64,000 bases of DNA. It comes from an uncultured Lentibacter sp. Its GTDB lineage: Bacteria > Pseudomonadota > Alphaproteobacteria > Rhodobacterales > Rhodobacteraceae. The notes beneath the pieces are model-generated. The model searched no databases and was not told the origin of the DNA. It saw only the letters and a program-made list of their open reading frames with translations. The DNA is taken from positions 31,569-95,568 of the forward strand of contig NZ_CAKZKL010000030.1 in the NCBI RefSeq assembly GCF_937123735.1, written 5' to 3'. Of the stretch, positions 37,582-46,784 are shown piece by piece. The number at the start of each line of letters is the position of its first letter. Position 1 is the first letter of the stretch. A program made the position numbers and the translations under genes.

Positions 37582-38772
37582 TCACCGCTCTGTCAGCTGC
37601 GCGAGCAAGGCCGCACTGGGCACCCCTGTCACCCGAGCGCCGCTGGCACGCTCATAAGCGCGGATCGCGGCTCTGCCCTTTTCTCCGATCACCCCATCCG
37701 CTGGGCCGGCGTCAAAGCCCTTGGCCGTGAGGCGCTGTTGCAGGCGCTTGCGCGCGGTGTCGCTCATGTCCCAGGGCTGGCTTGGGAAGCCTGCGTGCAG
37801 CGGCCCGCCGCCGGCAAGGCGGTCGGCCAGATGCCCGATGGCCAGAGCGTAGCTGTCGGCATAGTTGTATGTTTTGAGCACATGAAAGTTCTGATAGATC
37901 ATCCAGACCGGCCCCTTTGGCCCGACCGGCAAGATCAGAGCGCCCGACTGGCCTGCGGGCAGCGGCCCACCGCCTGCGCGCGAGACCCCCAATGCGGCCC
38001 AGGCACCGGGGCTGCGCGGGAAAATCCGACCGCTCAGGGCCAGATCAAACCCGGCGGGCAAGACCACCTCCAGCGCCGAGGGCTGACCTTTGACCCAGCC
38101 TTCGGCGCGCAGCAGACGGGCGGTCGAGGCCAGAGCGTCGGCCGGGTCATCCCCCCAGATATCGGCCCGGCCGTTGCCGTCAAAATCGGTGCCATAGCGC
38201 TGGTAGGTGCTGGGGAGGAACTGGGTATGGCCCATGGCTCCGGCCCCGCTGCCGCGCATCTGTGCGAGGCGCGCCTGTTTGGCCTCCAGAATTTCAAGCG
38301 CCGCAATCAGCTCGGCTTCAAAGAGCGCTCGGCGGCGGCCCTCATAGGCCAGGGTTGCCAATGTGGACAGAACGGGCCGGTTGCCACGCAGCTGCCCATA
38401 GGCGCTTTCCAGCCCCCAGATGGCTGTGAGCACCTCTTTTTGCACGCCAAAGCGGCGTTCAATTATGCGCAGGGTTTTGCGCTGATGCTTTAGGGCTTGC
38501 CGGCCCGCACGCAGGCGCGCACTGCCCGCCGCAGCGGCGAGATAGGTTTGCAGCGGTTTGGCAACTTCGGCCTGGCGCGCATCCTGTGGCAGGATCTCTG
38601 GGGCAAAGGTGAGCGCGGGGCGGGCGGCTTTCAACGTGGCTGAGGAGAGGCCGGCGCGGGCGGCCTTTCGCAGGAACTCCGCGCGCCAGCTGTCAAAGCC
38701 AGTTTGCGCGCCGCCGGCTGTCGCGGTGAAGGCGAGGGCGCTTGCAGTAAAATTGCGACGGGTCAAAAACAT
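37582..38772 (-). CDS. Lytic murein transglycosylase (MltB type) with peptidoglycan-binding domain
   Basis: This 396-residue exported enzyme has a Tat-like signal (TRRNF at residues 4-8, cleavage near GGAQT). An SLT2/MltB catalytic domain (about 25-320) follows, with the catalytic glutamate in IWGLESAYG. QFLPSTYQRYGTDFDGNG and the repeated W-G-D-D-P-A-D-A motif are also visible. The C-terminal peptidoglycan-binding-1 domain (about 335-390) has GFDAGPADGVIGEKGRAAI. It cleaves glycan strands to anhydromuropeptides. The ATG at 38772 gives the signal peptide; the upstream 20 codons do not. Confidence 0.88.
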   Translation of the reverse strand: MFLTRRNFTASALAFTATAGGAQTGFDSWRAEFLRKAARAGLSSATLKAARPALTFAPEILPQDARQAEVAKPLQTYLAAAAGSARLRAGRQALKHQRKTLRIIERRFGVQKEVLTAIWGLESAYGQLRGNRPVLSTLATLAYEGRRRALFEAELIAALEILEAKQARLAQMRGSGAGAMGHTQFLPSTYQRYGTDFDGNGRADIWGDDPADALASTARLLRAEGWVKGQPSALEVVLPAGFDLALSGRIFPRSPGAWAALGVSRAGGGPLPAGQSGALILPVGPKGPVWMIYQNFHVLKTYNYADSYALAIGHLADRLAGGGPLHAGFPSQPWDMSDTARKRLQQRLTAKGFDAGPADGVIGEKGRAAIRAYERASGARVTGVPSAALLAQLTER

Positions 38773-38824
38773 ATGGGGCCTCTTGATTGGGGCAAGCCGG
38801 TTTGCCTGTGTGGCGCTGAGGGGT

Positions 38825-38860
38825 ATGCGCATCCGGCGAAAGCCGAAAAGGGGTGCGCAT
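38825..38860 (-). terminator. Nested hairpin after the sterol desaturase-like gene
   Basis: ATGCGCA (38825-38831) pairs with TGCGCAT (38854-38860), and an inner CGGC-GAAA-GCCG stem lies between them. The outer arm starts at the stop codon of the minus-strand gene. There is only a weak T content after it, so it is either a poor terminator or an mRNA-protecting 3' structure. Confidence 0.4.
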
Positions 38861-39789
38861 CAGCGAAAGCCCGTGGTGCCTTTTTGGTCGGGGTGGCGGG
38901 CGAGGTATTTCTGTTTGATGGCGTCAGATGTGTCGCGGCTGCCATCGTGGCTGTAGCCCGGGGGCGCGAGGCAATAGAGCAGGCGCTCACGCCATGTGAG
39001 CCCGGGTTGGAGCGCATCTTTGAACAGGCTGACCCACTCGTGAAAGGCCACGCGCAATGGATTGAAGGTGGCAATGTTATGCACCAGCCCGTAGTCGGGT
39101 TTGTCGCTGTCCATTTCGGGGACAAAGGTGCCAAAGAGCTTGTCCCAGACAATGAAGACCCCGGCATAATTGGCATCCAGATAGCGCGGATTGCGGCCAT
39201 GGTGGACGCGGTGGTGGCTGGGGGTGTTCATCACCGCTTCAAACCAGCGCGGCAGGCGTTGGATGGTTTCGGTGTGAATCCAGAATTGGTAAATCAGGTT
39301 GAGGCCGCCGCAGAAGAGCACCAGCGCCGGGTGAAAGCCCAGCAGGATCAGCGGCGCGCGCAGGAGCATCATCAGGGTGAACGTGCCTGTCCATGTTTGG
39401 CGCAGAGCAGTTGTGAGGTTGTAGTGCTGGCTTGAATGGTGGTTGATGTGGCTGGCCCAGACCCAGCGAACGCGGTGGCCGAGGCGGTGGACCCAGTAGT
39501 AGCGCAGATCATCAAGCACGAAACAGAGCACAACTGCGGCCAGAGAGCTGCCCAGATCAAGCGGGGTGAGCTGCCAGAGCCACATGAGGAAGCCGTAGGT
39601 GACAAAGCCCAGCAGCAGCCCTGTTGCCACATTGCCTGCGCCCATCATCAGCGAGGTGAGCGCATCGCGGGTTTCATAGCGCCCGCCGCGCTTTTTGAAG
39701 AGGATCCAGCCCAGTTCGAGCAGGATGGCAGCGATAAAAACGGGCACGGCGAGGCTGGTGACATCCGGGTAGGTGAGGGGGGTGTTCAT
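38860..39789 (-). CDS. Sterol desaturase / fatty acid hydroxylase family protein
   Basis: This 309-residue membrane protein has four or more hydrophobic helices. The histidine clusters of the family are HRLGH, HINHHS and HRVHH, the ligands of a di-iron centre. The family includes lipid hydroxylases and desaturases; bacterial members act on fatty acids, ornithine lipids, carotenoids or unknown lipids. There is no carotenoid or ornithine-lipid gene here, so the substrate is open. The ATG at 39789 overlaps the upstream gene's stop (ATGA). Confidence 0.85.
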   Translation of the reverse strand: MNTPLTYPDVTSLAVPVFIAAILLELGWILFKKRGGRYETRDALTSLMMGAGNVATGLLLGFVTYGFLMWLWQLTPLDLGSSLAAVVLCFVLDDLRYYWVHRLGHRVRWVWASHINHHSSQHYNLTTALRQTWTGTFTLMMLLRAPLILLGFHPALVLFCGGLNLIYQFWIHTETIQRLPRWFEAVMNTPSHHRVHHGRNPRYLDANYAGVFIVWDKLFGTFVPEMDSDKPDYGLVHNIATFNPLRVAFHEWVSLFKDALQPGLTWRERLLYCLAPPGYSHDGSRDTSDAIKQKYLARHPDQKGTTGFR

Positions 39790-40178
39790 AGGTGATCCTT
39801 CAGAGCCAGCCAGTCTTGGCGTTCGGCCTCGGTGAGGCGGATGTTGAGGGGCTGTGTGGCAAAATCCGGCAGGGTGAGCTTGATGCCGTTGGCCGTGATC
39901 TGCCATGTGGCGCGGCCCAGATATTGGGCCACGGTATCGGCGCCCAAGGCGCGCAGAAGGCCCAAGTGCCCTGAAGCCAGCCGCAAAAGGGCGGCGCGCC
40001 CGTCTTGGGTGAGCAGGATTGTCTGGGGCGCATCTTCGGGGTGTTCGCGCAGCCAGGCCGCGCGCACATGGGCCTCACAGGTGAGCCGCAGGGGGGTGCT
40101 AAAGCCCAGAAGGTGCAGGGCCAGGCCCAAGCCTGCAATGCCAAGCACCACGAGGGGCAAGAGTATCTCCAGTGGCAT
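39786..40178 (-). CDS. Small membrane-anchored protein of unknown function
   Basis: This 130-residue protein has one N-terminal hydrophobic helix (about 3-23, ILLPLVVLGIAGLGLALHLL) and a soluble remainder with a mixed charge pattern. The ATG at 40178 is chosen because GGAGG lies eight bases before it; the GTG at 40184 would be only two bases from it. It overlaps the desaturase-like gene by ATGA, so the pair likely works together, perhaps in lipid modification. I do not recognise its family. Confidence 0.65.
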   Translation of the reverse strand: MPLEILLPLVVLGIAGLGLALHLLGFSTPLRLTCEAHVRAAWLREHPEDAPQTILLTQDGRAALLRLASGHLGLLRALGADTVAQYLGRATWQITANGIKLTLPDFATQPLNIRLTEAERQDWLALKDHL

Positions 40179-40216
40179 CCGCACCGCCTCCCTTCGCCTT
40201 GAGCTAAGCGCAAAAG

Positions 40217-40265
40217 AAGCGCCGCTGTCAAAGGCTGCTTTTGCTTGGGCGGGGCGGCGGCGCTT
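40217..40265 (-). terminator. Possible terminator after the TlpA-like gene
   Basis: AAGCGCCGC and GCGGCGCTT form a 9-bp stem with a long 31-base loop. On the minus strand the second arm is followed by CTTTTG. The stem is perfect but the loop is large, so efficiency is uncertain. It lies between the TlpA-like gene and the small membrane-protein gene, both on the minus strand. Confidence 0.4.
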
Positions 40266-40275
40266 TTTTGCGCGC

Positions 40276-40335
40276 GCCTGTGCTCAGTGGGCCTGTGCTG
40301 AGAGGGCCTGTGCTGAGAGGGCCTGTGCTCAGCGG
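40276..40335 (+). repeat. 15-bp tandem repeat, four copies, across a stop codon
   Basis: Four units of GCCTGTGCT(C/G)AG(T/A/C)(G)G lie head to tail (40276-40290, 40291-40305, 40306-40320, 40321-40335). The middle two are identical. The last unit contains the stop codon of the minus-strand TlpA-like gene. Because 15 is a multiple of three, the frame continues through the units: the inner two read TCA (Ser) where the outer two read TGA (stop). Confidence 0.85.
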
Positions 40336-40928
40336 GGCCTGATCAGGGTTTGCAGGATGGCCTTGGCGCTGTCAGAGGCCCAATCGGCATCGCCCAGCAG
40401 GCGGGCGACTTCGACACCATCGCGGCTGATGAGCACGGTGGCGGGCAGGCCGAGCACGCCCATCTCGCGCGCCACGGCCGAGTTGGCATCGGTGTGGAGC
40501 GGCAGGTTGCTGACGCCGATTTCGGCAAAGAAGCGTTGCATTGCGGCGGGGTCGTTTTTGCCGGTGGCGAGTGTGATAACTTCAAAGTCAGGCCCGCCCA
40601 GCTCGCGCTGGAGCTCGGCCAGCATGGGCATTTCCTTGCGGCAAGGCGCACACCACGTGGCCCAGAAATTGAGCAGGATAACCTTGCCTTTGTGCTCTGC
40701 GAGCTGCGCTGTGCCGCCGCTGTCTAGCGTGTAGGCCGCGCTGGCCAGCGCCTGCGGGGCAGGGTGCACCACCAGCTTTTTCATATCGCCCGTTTGCAGC
40801 GCGGCAATTTCGGCGCGGCTGTCCTCTGAGAGGCCCCCCGTAAGCCCGCGCGAGGGCGCATATGCGAAAAGCCCTGCGATGATTGCGAATGCGGCGAGGG
40901 CGGTATAAACCAGCGTGGAGCGAGACAT
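40329..40928 (-). CDS. TlpA/ResA-type membrane-anchored thioredoxin
   Basis: This 199-residue protein has an N-terminal membrane helix (about 6-24) and a periplasmic thioredoxin domain with [15 protein letters not shown] (active site WCAPC near residues 91-95). The cis-proline is in GLPATVL. TlpA-type reductases keep periplasmic thiols reduced, for example in cytochrome c or oxidase assembly. I use the ATG at 40928, six bases after AAAGG; the ATG two codons earlier has no room for that site. Only 29 bases separate it from the divergent argH start. Its 3' end lies in a 15-bp tandem repeat. Confidence 0.87.
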   Translation of the reverse strand: MSRSTLVYTALAAFAIIAGLFAYAPSRGLTGGLSEDSRAEIAALQTGDMKKLVVHPAPQALASAAYTLDSGGTAQLAEHKGKVILLNFWATWCAPCRKEMPMLAELQRELGGPDFEVITLATGKNDPAAMQRFFAEIGVSNLPLHTDANSAVAREMGVLGLPATVLISRDGVEVARLLGDADWASDSAKAILQTLIRPR

Positions 40929-40957
40929 ATTCATCCTTTCCAAAGGCAGTAAGAGCA

Positions 40958-42349
40958 ATGAGCAACGAGACCTCGAACCAGATGTGGGGCGGCCGCTTTT
41001 CGGCTGGCGTCGACGCGATCATGGAGGCAATCAACGCCTCGATCGGGTTTGACCAACGTATGGCGGCCGAGGATATTGCCGGCTCTCGGGCCCATGCCGC
41101 CATGTTGGCTGCGACAGGCATTGTCACAGATAGCGATGCGGAGGCGATGAGGGAAGGGCTGCTCACTGTCTTGTCAGAGATCGAGGCGGGAAGCTTTGAA
41201 TTTTCGACCGCGTTGGAAGACATCCACATGAATGTGGAGAGCCGCCTGAAAGCGCTCATTGGTGAGCCTGCGGGGCGGTTGCACACCGCGCGCAGCCGCA
41301 ACGACCAGGTGGCGACCGATTTCAAGCTTTGGACACGCGGGCAGATGGATGCGGCCATAGGTGGCATCCGTGCGCTGCAAAAGGCGCTTTTGGCACAGGC
41401 CGAGGCGGGGGCGGATTGGGTGATGCCCGGTTTCACCCATTTGCAGACTGCGCAGCCGGTGACTTGGGGGCATCATATGATGGCCTATGTCGAGATGCTG
41501 GGGCGCGATGCGTCCCGCTTTGAAGATGCGCGCGCGCGCATGAACGAGTGCCCATTGGGGGCGGCGGCGCTGGCGGGCACATCCTTTCCGATTGACCGGC
41601 ACATGACAGCCGAGGCGCTTGGCTTTGATCGCCCTGCGGCGAACTCGCTGGATGCGGTGAGTGACCGCGACTTTGCGCTGGAGTTTTTGAGTGCGGCGAG
41701 CATTTGCGCCATGCACCTGAGCCGTTTTGCCGAGGAGCTGGTGATCTGGTCGTCTGCGCAGTTCCGCTTTGTGAGCCTCTCAGACAGTTTCTCCACCGGC
41801 TCCAGCATTATGCCGCAGAAGAAGAACCCGGACGCGGCAGAGCTGATCCGCGCCAAGGTGGGGCGCATCTTCGGGGCCAATGTGGCGCTGATGATGGTGA
41901 TGAAGGGGCTGCCGCTGGCTTACTCAAAGGACATGCAGGAAGACAAGGAGCAGGTCTTTGATGCGGCGGACAACCTGATGCTGGCGCTTGCGGCGATGGA
42001 GGGTATGGTGCGCGATATGCAGGGCAACCGCGAGAGCCTTGCCGGCGCGGCGGGCAGCGGGTTTTCCACCGCGACCGACCTTGCCGATTGGTGTGTGCGG
42101 GTGCTCAACATGCCGTTTCGGGATGCGCACCATGTAACGGGGAGCCTTGTGGCCATGGCCGAGGCAAAGGGTTGTGACCTACCCGACCTGAGCCTTGAAG
42201 AGATGCAGAGCGTGAACGGCGCGATCACGGCGGATGTGTTTAACGTTCTCACGGTGGAGGCCTCTGTGGCCTCGCGCACGAGCTATGGCGGCACGGCGCC
42301 CAGCGAGGTGCGCAAGCAGATCGCACGCTGGAAAGAGGCGTTGGCATGA
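40958..42349 (+). CDS. argH: Argininosuccinate lyase
   Basis: This 463-residue enzyme of the fumarase/aspartase superfamily has the signature [13 protein letters not shown] and the second-site [12 protein letters not shown]. It begins MWGGRFS a few residues in. It splits argininosuccinate to arginine and fumarate, the last step of arginine synthesis. I start at the ATG at 40958 ([10 protein letters not shown]) with AAAGG 11 bases upstream; the longer frame reads through the divergent promoter region. It overlaps the next gene by ATGA. Confidence 0.96.
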   Translation: MSNETSNQMWGGRFSAGVDAIMEAINASIGFDQRMAAEDIAGSRAHAAMLAATGIVTDSDAEAMREGLLTVLSEIEAGSFEFSTALEDIHMNVESRLKALIGEPAGRLHTARSRNDQVATDFKLWTRGQMDAAIGGIRALQKALLAQAEAGADWVMPGFTHLQTAQPVTWGHHMMAYVEMLGRDASRFEDARARMNECPLGAAALAGTSFPIDRHMTAEALGFDRPAANSLDAVSDRDFALEFLSAASICAMHLSRFAEELVIWSSAQFRFVSLSDSFSTGSSIMPQKKNPDAAELIRAKVGRIFGANVALMMVMKGLPLAYSKDMQEDKEQVFDAADNLMLALAAMEGMVRDMQGNRESLAGAAGSGFSTATDLADWCVRVLNMPFRDAHHVTGSLVAMAEAKGCDLPDLSLEEMQSVNGAITADVFNVLTVEASVASRTSYGGTAPSEVRKQIARWKEALA

Positions 42350-42651
42350 AGCCCGTCTGGCTGGCACTTGCGCTTTGGGGGGCGATCCACCCGATGGTTT
42401 ACTTTGTGAGCTACATGCGCGAAGAGGGTGTGGGCCTGACGGGGCTGTCACAGGCGTGGTATGTGAATGCCTCCACCACCGGCTTGACGTGGGATCTGAT
42501 CATCGCGGCGCTGAGTCTCACGGTTTGGGTGATCTATGAGACGCTGCAAAAGCGCGACTGGCTGCGCCTTGTTGCGATACCGGCGACTTTTTGCATCGGG
42601 GTGAGCTGTGGGCTGCCGCTCTACTTGTATTTGCGCAGCCGCAAGGGCTAG
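42346..42651 (+). CDS. DUF2834 family small membrane protein
   Basis: This 101-residue protein has three transmembrane helices (about 4-22, 46-65 and 74-95). The middle carries [17 protein letters not shown], typical of DUF2834. The function of the family is unknown. It overlaps argH by ATGA and precedes the small lipoprotein gene by 24 bases, so it is likely in the argH-lysA unit. Confidence 0.72.
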   Translation: MKPVWLALALWGAIHPMVYFVSYMREEGVGLTGLSQAWYVNASTTGLTWDLIIAALSLTVWVIYETLQKRDWLRLVAIPATFCIGVSCGLPLYLYLRSRKG

Positions 42652-42675
42652 GCTTCGGGCCAAAGGAGTGTTGTG

Positions 42676-42813
42676 ATGATGCGGTGTCTTTTTGTTGCAT
42701 TGGCCTGCGGCTGTTTGGCAGGGTGTGGCGCGAACGGAGCCCCGGAGCGCCCGCAAGGCGCAAGCGGTGTGAGCGTGACGGGCTATGCCACTGTCGGGGT
42801 TGTGAAGAACTGA
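42676..42813 (+). CDS. LptM-like small lipoprotein (45 residues)
   Basis: This short gene has AGGAG seven bases before its ATG. It encodes a lipoprotein signal with lipobox CLAGC (lipidated cysteine at residue 17) followed directly by GANGAPERP. That form, cysteine-Gly-x-x-Gly-x-x-x-x-Pro, is the pattern of LptM (YifL) and related tiny lipoproteins. In E. coli LptM stabilises the LptD translocon and is encoded next to dapF. Here it sits between argH and lysA, a position also reported for this family in other proteobacteria as far as I recall. It is too short for usual gene finders. Confidence 0.75.
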   Translation: MMRCLFVALACGCLAGCGANGAPERPQGASGVSVTGYATVGVVKN

Positions 42814-42875
42814 AGCGCCTTGGCGCGCGCGCTGCTTTGCGCTAGAGCAGGCGCAAGACAGCGAAGGGGCGCGCG

Positions 42876-44147
42876 ATGGACCATTTTCTTTACAACAACG
42901 GCGAGCTGTATGCCGAGGATGTGCCTCTGCGCACCATTGCGGCAGAGGTGGGCACGCCGTTTTATTGCTATTCCACGGCCACGCTTGAGCGGCATTTCCG
43001 CCTGTTTGACGAGGCCCTTGAGGGCATGGAACACCTTGTTTGCTATGCCATGAAAGCCGCCTCAAACCTGGCGATTCTCAAAGTGTTGGCTGATTTGGGC
43101 GCAGGGATGGATGTTGTCTCGGGCGGGGAATACGCCCGCGCGAAGGCCGCAGGCGTGCCGGGGGACAGGATTGTTTTCTCCGGCGTGGGCAAGACGCAGG
43201 CAGAAATGCGCATGGCCCTGGAGGGGGGTATCCGCCAATTCAATGTCGAGAGCGAACCCGAGATGGCGCGGCTCAACCGTGTGGCGCTTGAGCTTGGGGT
43301 GCGTGCCCCGATCACCCTCCGCGTGAACCCCGATGTCGACGCCAAGACCCATGCCAAGATTGCCACGGGCAAGAGCGAGAACAAATTCGGTATCCCGATT
43401 GCCAAGGCGCGCGCGGTCTATGCCCAAGCCGCCGAGATGGCGGGGATCGAGGTTGTCGGGATTGATGTGCATATCGGCAGCCAGCTCACCGAGCTTGAGC
43501 CGTTCCGCCTTGCTTATGAAAAGGTGAGGGAGCTCACGCTGGCGCTGCGGGAAGATGGCCATGACATTCGCCGGCTTGATCTGGGCGGCGGCCTTGGCAT
43601 CCCTTACGAGCGCAGCAACACAGCGCCGCCCTTGCCAACCGATTACGGCAAGATGGTGAAAGAGGTGCTGGGCGATTTGGGCTGCGAGATCGAGATCGAG
43701 CCGGGGCGGCTTATTGCGGGCAATGCCGGTGTGCTGGTGAGCGATGTTGTCTATGTCAAACAGGGCGAGGGGCGGCAGTTTCTCATTCTGGATGCGGCGA
43801 TGAACGACCTTATTCGCCCCGCGATGTATGAGGCCTATCACGATATCATCCCTGTGGTGGAGCCTGAGGCGGGCGCTGAACCCGAGGTCTACGATATTGT
43901 CGGGCCGGTCTGTGAAAGCGGTGACACTTTTGCCAAGGCGCGCAGCATGACGGCGATGAAAGAGGGCGCGCTTGTGGCCTTTCGCAGCGCGGGGGCTTAC
44001 GGCGCAGTGATGGCGAGCGAGTATAACTCGCGCCCGCTTATCCCAGAGGTGTTGGTGAAAGGGGATCAATTTGCTGTCATCCGCGCACGTCCGAGCTTGG
44101 AAGAGATGCTCGCGCGCGATAGCATACCCGCATGGCTAACGCGCTGA
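42876..44147 (+). CDS. lysA: Diaminopimelate decarboxylase
   Basis: This 423-residue PLP enzyme of fold type III has the PLP lysine K60 in CYAMKAASN. It also has HIGSQ, the phosphate-binding GGGLGIPY, EPGRLIAGNAG and the second-subunit cysteine in GPVCESGD. It decarboxylates meso-diaminopimelate to lysine. A start ATG at 42876 lies after AAGGGGCGCG. Linkage with argH and the LptM-like gene is common in proteobacteria. Confidence 0.96.
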   Translation: MDHFLYNNGELYAEDVPLRTIAAEVGTPFYCYSTATLERHFRLFDEALEGMEHLVCYAMKAASNLAILKVLADLGAGMDVVSGGEYARAKAAGVPGDRIVFSGVGKTQAEMRMALEGGIRQFNVESEPEMARLNRVALELGVRAPITLRVNPDVDAKTHAKIATGKSENKFGIPIAKARAVYAQAAEMAGIEVVGIDVHIGSQLTELEPFRLAYEKVRELTLALREDGHDIRRLDLGGGLGIPYERSNTAPPLPTDYGKMVKEVLGDLGCEIEIEPGRLIAGNAGVLVSDVVYVKQGEGRQFLILDAAMNDLIRPAMYEAYHDIIPVVEPEAGAEPEVYDIVGPVCESGDTFAKARSMTAMKEGALVAFRSAGAYGAVMASEYNSRPLIPEVLVKGDQFAVIRARPSLEEMLARDSIPAWLTR

Positions 44148-44182
44148 GGGGCATTGGCCATGCGAACAAGCGGAGGCGTGCC

Positions 44183-46762
44183 GTGGCAGTTGGCCTGTCA
44201 AAGCCGGAGCAAAACGACCTGAACCAAAAGGTCAGGCTCACCCATCTGGGGTTGTGGGCCGAACGGCTTTGTGCCGCGCTCTGGCCGCTTTATGGGCTCG
44301 GGCTTTCGGTTTTTGCCTTTTTTCTCATGGGGTTGCACAGCCTGCTGGCGCTTGAGCTTGTGTGGGCTGTGCTGGCTTTGGCCGGGCTGGCGGCAGTTTT
44401 CGGGCTTTGGTATGCCCAGCGTCATTTCCAGCGGCCTCGCGCCGAGGACGCGCTGGCCCGGGTGGATGCCCGCCTTGAGGGGCAGCCCTTGCGTGCGCTG
44501 CGCGATGAGCAGGTGATCGGCAAGGGAGACAGCGCCTCAGAAGCGGTTTGGGCCGAATACCAGCGCCGGATGCTGGCCCGCGTCCGGCAGGCACGCGCGG
44601 TTGGGCCTGTGGTGCGGCTGGCGGCGGCCGATCCCATCGGGCTGCGCCATCTGGCCATGCTGGCTGCCGTTGTGGCGCTGCTGTTTGGTGCGCCCGGCCG
44701 GCTGTTGACCCTGGGCGAGACCTTCGGAGCCGCACCGGCGGGCAGCACAGCCCTGGCAGGGCCGAGCTGGGAGGGCTGGATCGAGCCGCCCGCCTATACC
44801 GGGCGCCCGGCGCTTTATCTCAACGAAATTCCGGCGGGCGCGCTGACTGTGCCGCAAGACAGCGTGGTCACTCTGCGGCTCTATGGCGCCGCAGGGGCGC
44901 TTACGGTGTCTGAAACGCTGTCTGCCCAGTTGGGCACGGCTGCTTCGCAGGCAGCAGCGGCCCAGAGTTTCGCTGTGACCCGGAGCGGGGCGCTGGATAT
45001 TTCGGGGCCGGGGGGGCGGGCCTGGCAGATCACCATGCAGGCAGACCACCCTCCGCTGGTTGAGCCCATGGGCCCAGCGGAAACCGCCGCGGGGGGGCTG
45101 TTTACCATGCCCTTTGAGGCTCTGGACGATTACGGGGTGCGCGGCGGAGATGTTCTGATTGAACTGGATCTGGCAGCCCTTGAGCGCCGGTATGGCCTGG
45201 CGCTCGCGCCGGAGCCGCGCGCACCGTTGACCTTGCCTTTGCCGCTGCCGGTTGCGGGGGCGCGGGATGATTTTGAAGAGACCTTGCTGGAGGATTTTTC
45301 CCGCGATGTCTGGGCCAATTTGCCGGTCTTGATCACTTTGACGGCCCAGGATGCCAAGGGCCAGAGCGGCAGCAGCGGCCCCTTTGAGGCCCGGCTGGTT
45401 GCACGCAAGTTTTTCAACCCTCTTGCGGCGGCCGTGGTCGAGCTGCGCCGCGATCTGCTCTGGAACCGGGAGAATGGGCCGCGCGTGGCCCAGCTTTTGC
45501 GCGCTATTTCTCACGCGCCCGACGGGCTGTTCAAACGCGAAACCGATTATCTGCGCCTGCGGGTTGTTCTGCGCCGTCTGGAAACCCGCCTCGCCCTTGA
45601 CGGGATGGACGATGCCACAGTGGCAGAGCTTGCCGAGGCGCTCTGGCAGCTGGCGCTCAACCTGGAAGACGGGAGCCTCTCGGACGCGCTGGAGCGGATG
45701 CGCGACGCACAGGACAAGCTCTCGCAAGCGCTGCGCAATGGGGCTTCTGACGCAGAGATTGCCGAGCTGATGCAAGAGCTGCGCGAGGCCACGCAAGATT
45801 ATATGCGCCAACTGGCCCAACAACAGCCGCAAGATCCGCAGGATGGGGAGCCGGGCGAGCGCGGAGAGAGCCTGCAACTCTCCCAACAGGATTTGCAGGA
45901 TATGATGGACCGCATTCAGGAGCTCATGGAGCAGGGCCGGATGGCCGAAGCCGAGCAGGCTTTGCGTGAGTTTCAGGAGATGATGGAAAACATGCGCGTC
46001 ACCCAGAACCAGAGTGGCCAGGGCGAAGGACAGCAAGCCATGGAGGGGCTGGCCGAGACCCTGCGCGAGCAGCAAGGCCTGTCGGATCAGGCCTTCCGCG
46101 ACCTTCAGGAGCAGTTCAACCCCAATGCCCGCGCTGGCGAAAGCGGCGAAAACGAAGGCCGCAACGGCGGCGAAGGGCGTGGGGAGCAGCATGAAGGCCA
46201 GGGCGAGGGGCGCGCGGACGCAGGCCAGAACGGCGCGGGCGAGGACGAAGGCCAAGGGCAAGGCGGCGCGCAGGAGCGGTCTTTGGCGGAGCGCCAGCAA
46301 GCCTTGCGCGATGAGCTTTCACGCCAGGCAGAGGGGCTGCCGCAAATGGGCGGCGCAGCGGGTGAGGCCGCCCGCGAGGCACTGGACAACGCGGGCCGCG
46401 CCATGGCGCAGGCCGAAGAGGCCCTGCGCCAGAACGAACTGGCCGAGGCGCTTGATAGGCAGGCCGAGGCAATGGAGAATTTGCGCGAGGGCATGGACAA
46501 CCTTGGCGAAGCTCTGGCGCAGGCGCGTGAGGGCCAGGAGGGGCAAAGCGGGCAGAATGCCGAAACTGCGGGCCGCGAAAGCAGTGATCCGCTGGGGCGC
46601 AACCGGCGCGGCTTTTCCGCCGATGGCGAAGAGATGCTGGGGGAAGATGACGTTTATCGCCGCGCGCGCGAGCTCTTGGACGAGATCCGCCGACGCACGG
46701 GCGAGGCCAGCCGCTCACCCACCGAACGCAGCTATCTGGAGCGCTTGCTGGACCGCTTCTGA
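44183..46762 (+). CDS. DUF4175 / TIGR02302-type large membrane protein
   Basis: This protein of 859 residues has two membrane helices near the N-terminus (about 35-55 and 60-80) and a third at about 155-175. A beta-rich periplasmic domain and helical segments follow. The C-terminal half (about 490-800) is extremely rich in Gln, Glu, Gly and Arg, with leucine heptads such as RMAEAEQALREFQEMMENM. It fits the alphaproteobacterial TIGR02302/DUF4175 family of unknown function. I prefer GTG at 44183 (GGAGG six bases upstream) over the ATG at 44132 inside lysA. Envelope or division functions are plausible but unproven. Confidence 0.78.
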   Translation: MAVGLSKPEQNDLNQKVRLTHLGLWAERLCAALWPLYGLGLSVFAFFLMGLHSLLALELVWAVLALAGLAAVFGLWYAQRHFQRPRAEDALARVDARLEGQPLRALRDEQVIGKGDSASEAVWAEYQRRMLARVRQARAVGPVVRLAAADPIGLRHLAMLAAVVALLFGAPGRLLTLGETFGAAPAGSTALAGPSWEGWIEPPAYTGRPALYLNEIPAGALTVPQDSVVTLRLYGAAGALTVSETLSAQLGTAASQAAAAQSFAVTRSGALDISGPGGRAWQITMQADHPPLVEPMGPAETAAGGLFTMPFEALDDYGVRGGDVLIELDLAALERRYGLALAPEPRAPLTLPLPLPVAGARDDFEETLLEDFSRDVWANLPVLITLTAQDAKGQSGSSGPFEARLVARKFFNPLAAAVVELRRDLLWNRENGPRVAQLLRAISHAPDGLFKRETDYLRLRVVLRRLETRLALDGMDDATVAELAEALWQLALNLEDGSLSDALERMRDAQDKLSQALRNGASDAEIAELMQELREATQDYMRQLAQQQPQDPQDGEPGERGESLQLSQQDLQDMMDRIQELMEQGRMAEAEQALREFQEMMENMRVTQNQSGQGEGQQAMEGLAETLREQQGLSDQAFRDLQEQFNPNARAGESGENEGRNGGEGRGEQHEGQGEGRADAGQNGAGEDEGQGQGGAQERSLAERQQALRDELSRQAEGLPQMGGAAGEAAREALDNAGRAMAQAEEALRQNELAEALDRQAEAMENLREGMDNLGEALAQAREGQEGQSGQNAETAGRESSDPLGRNRRGFSADGEEMLGEDDVYRRARELLDEIRRRTGEASRSPTERSYLERLLDRF

Positions 46763-46784
46763 GCGGATGGGACCCCTGCTTGTT

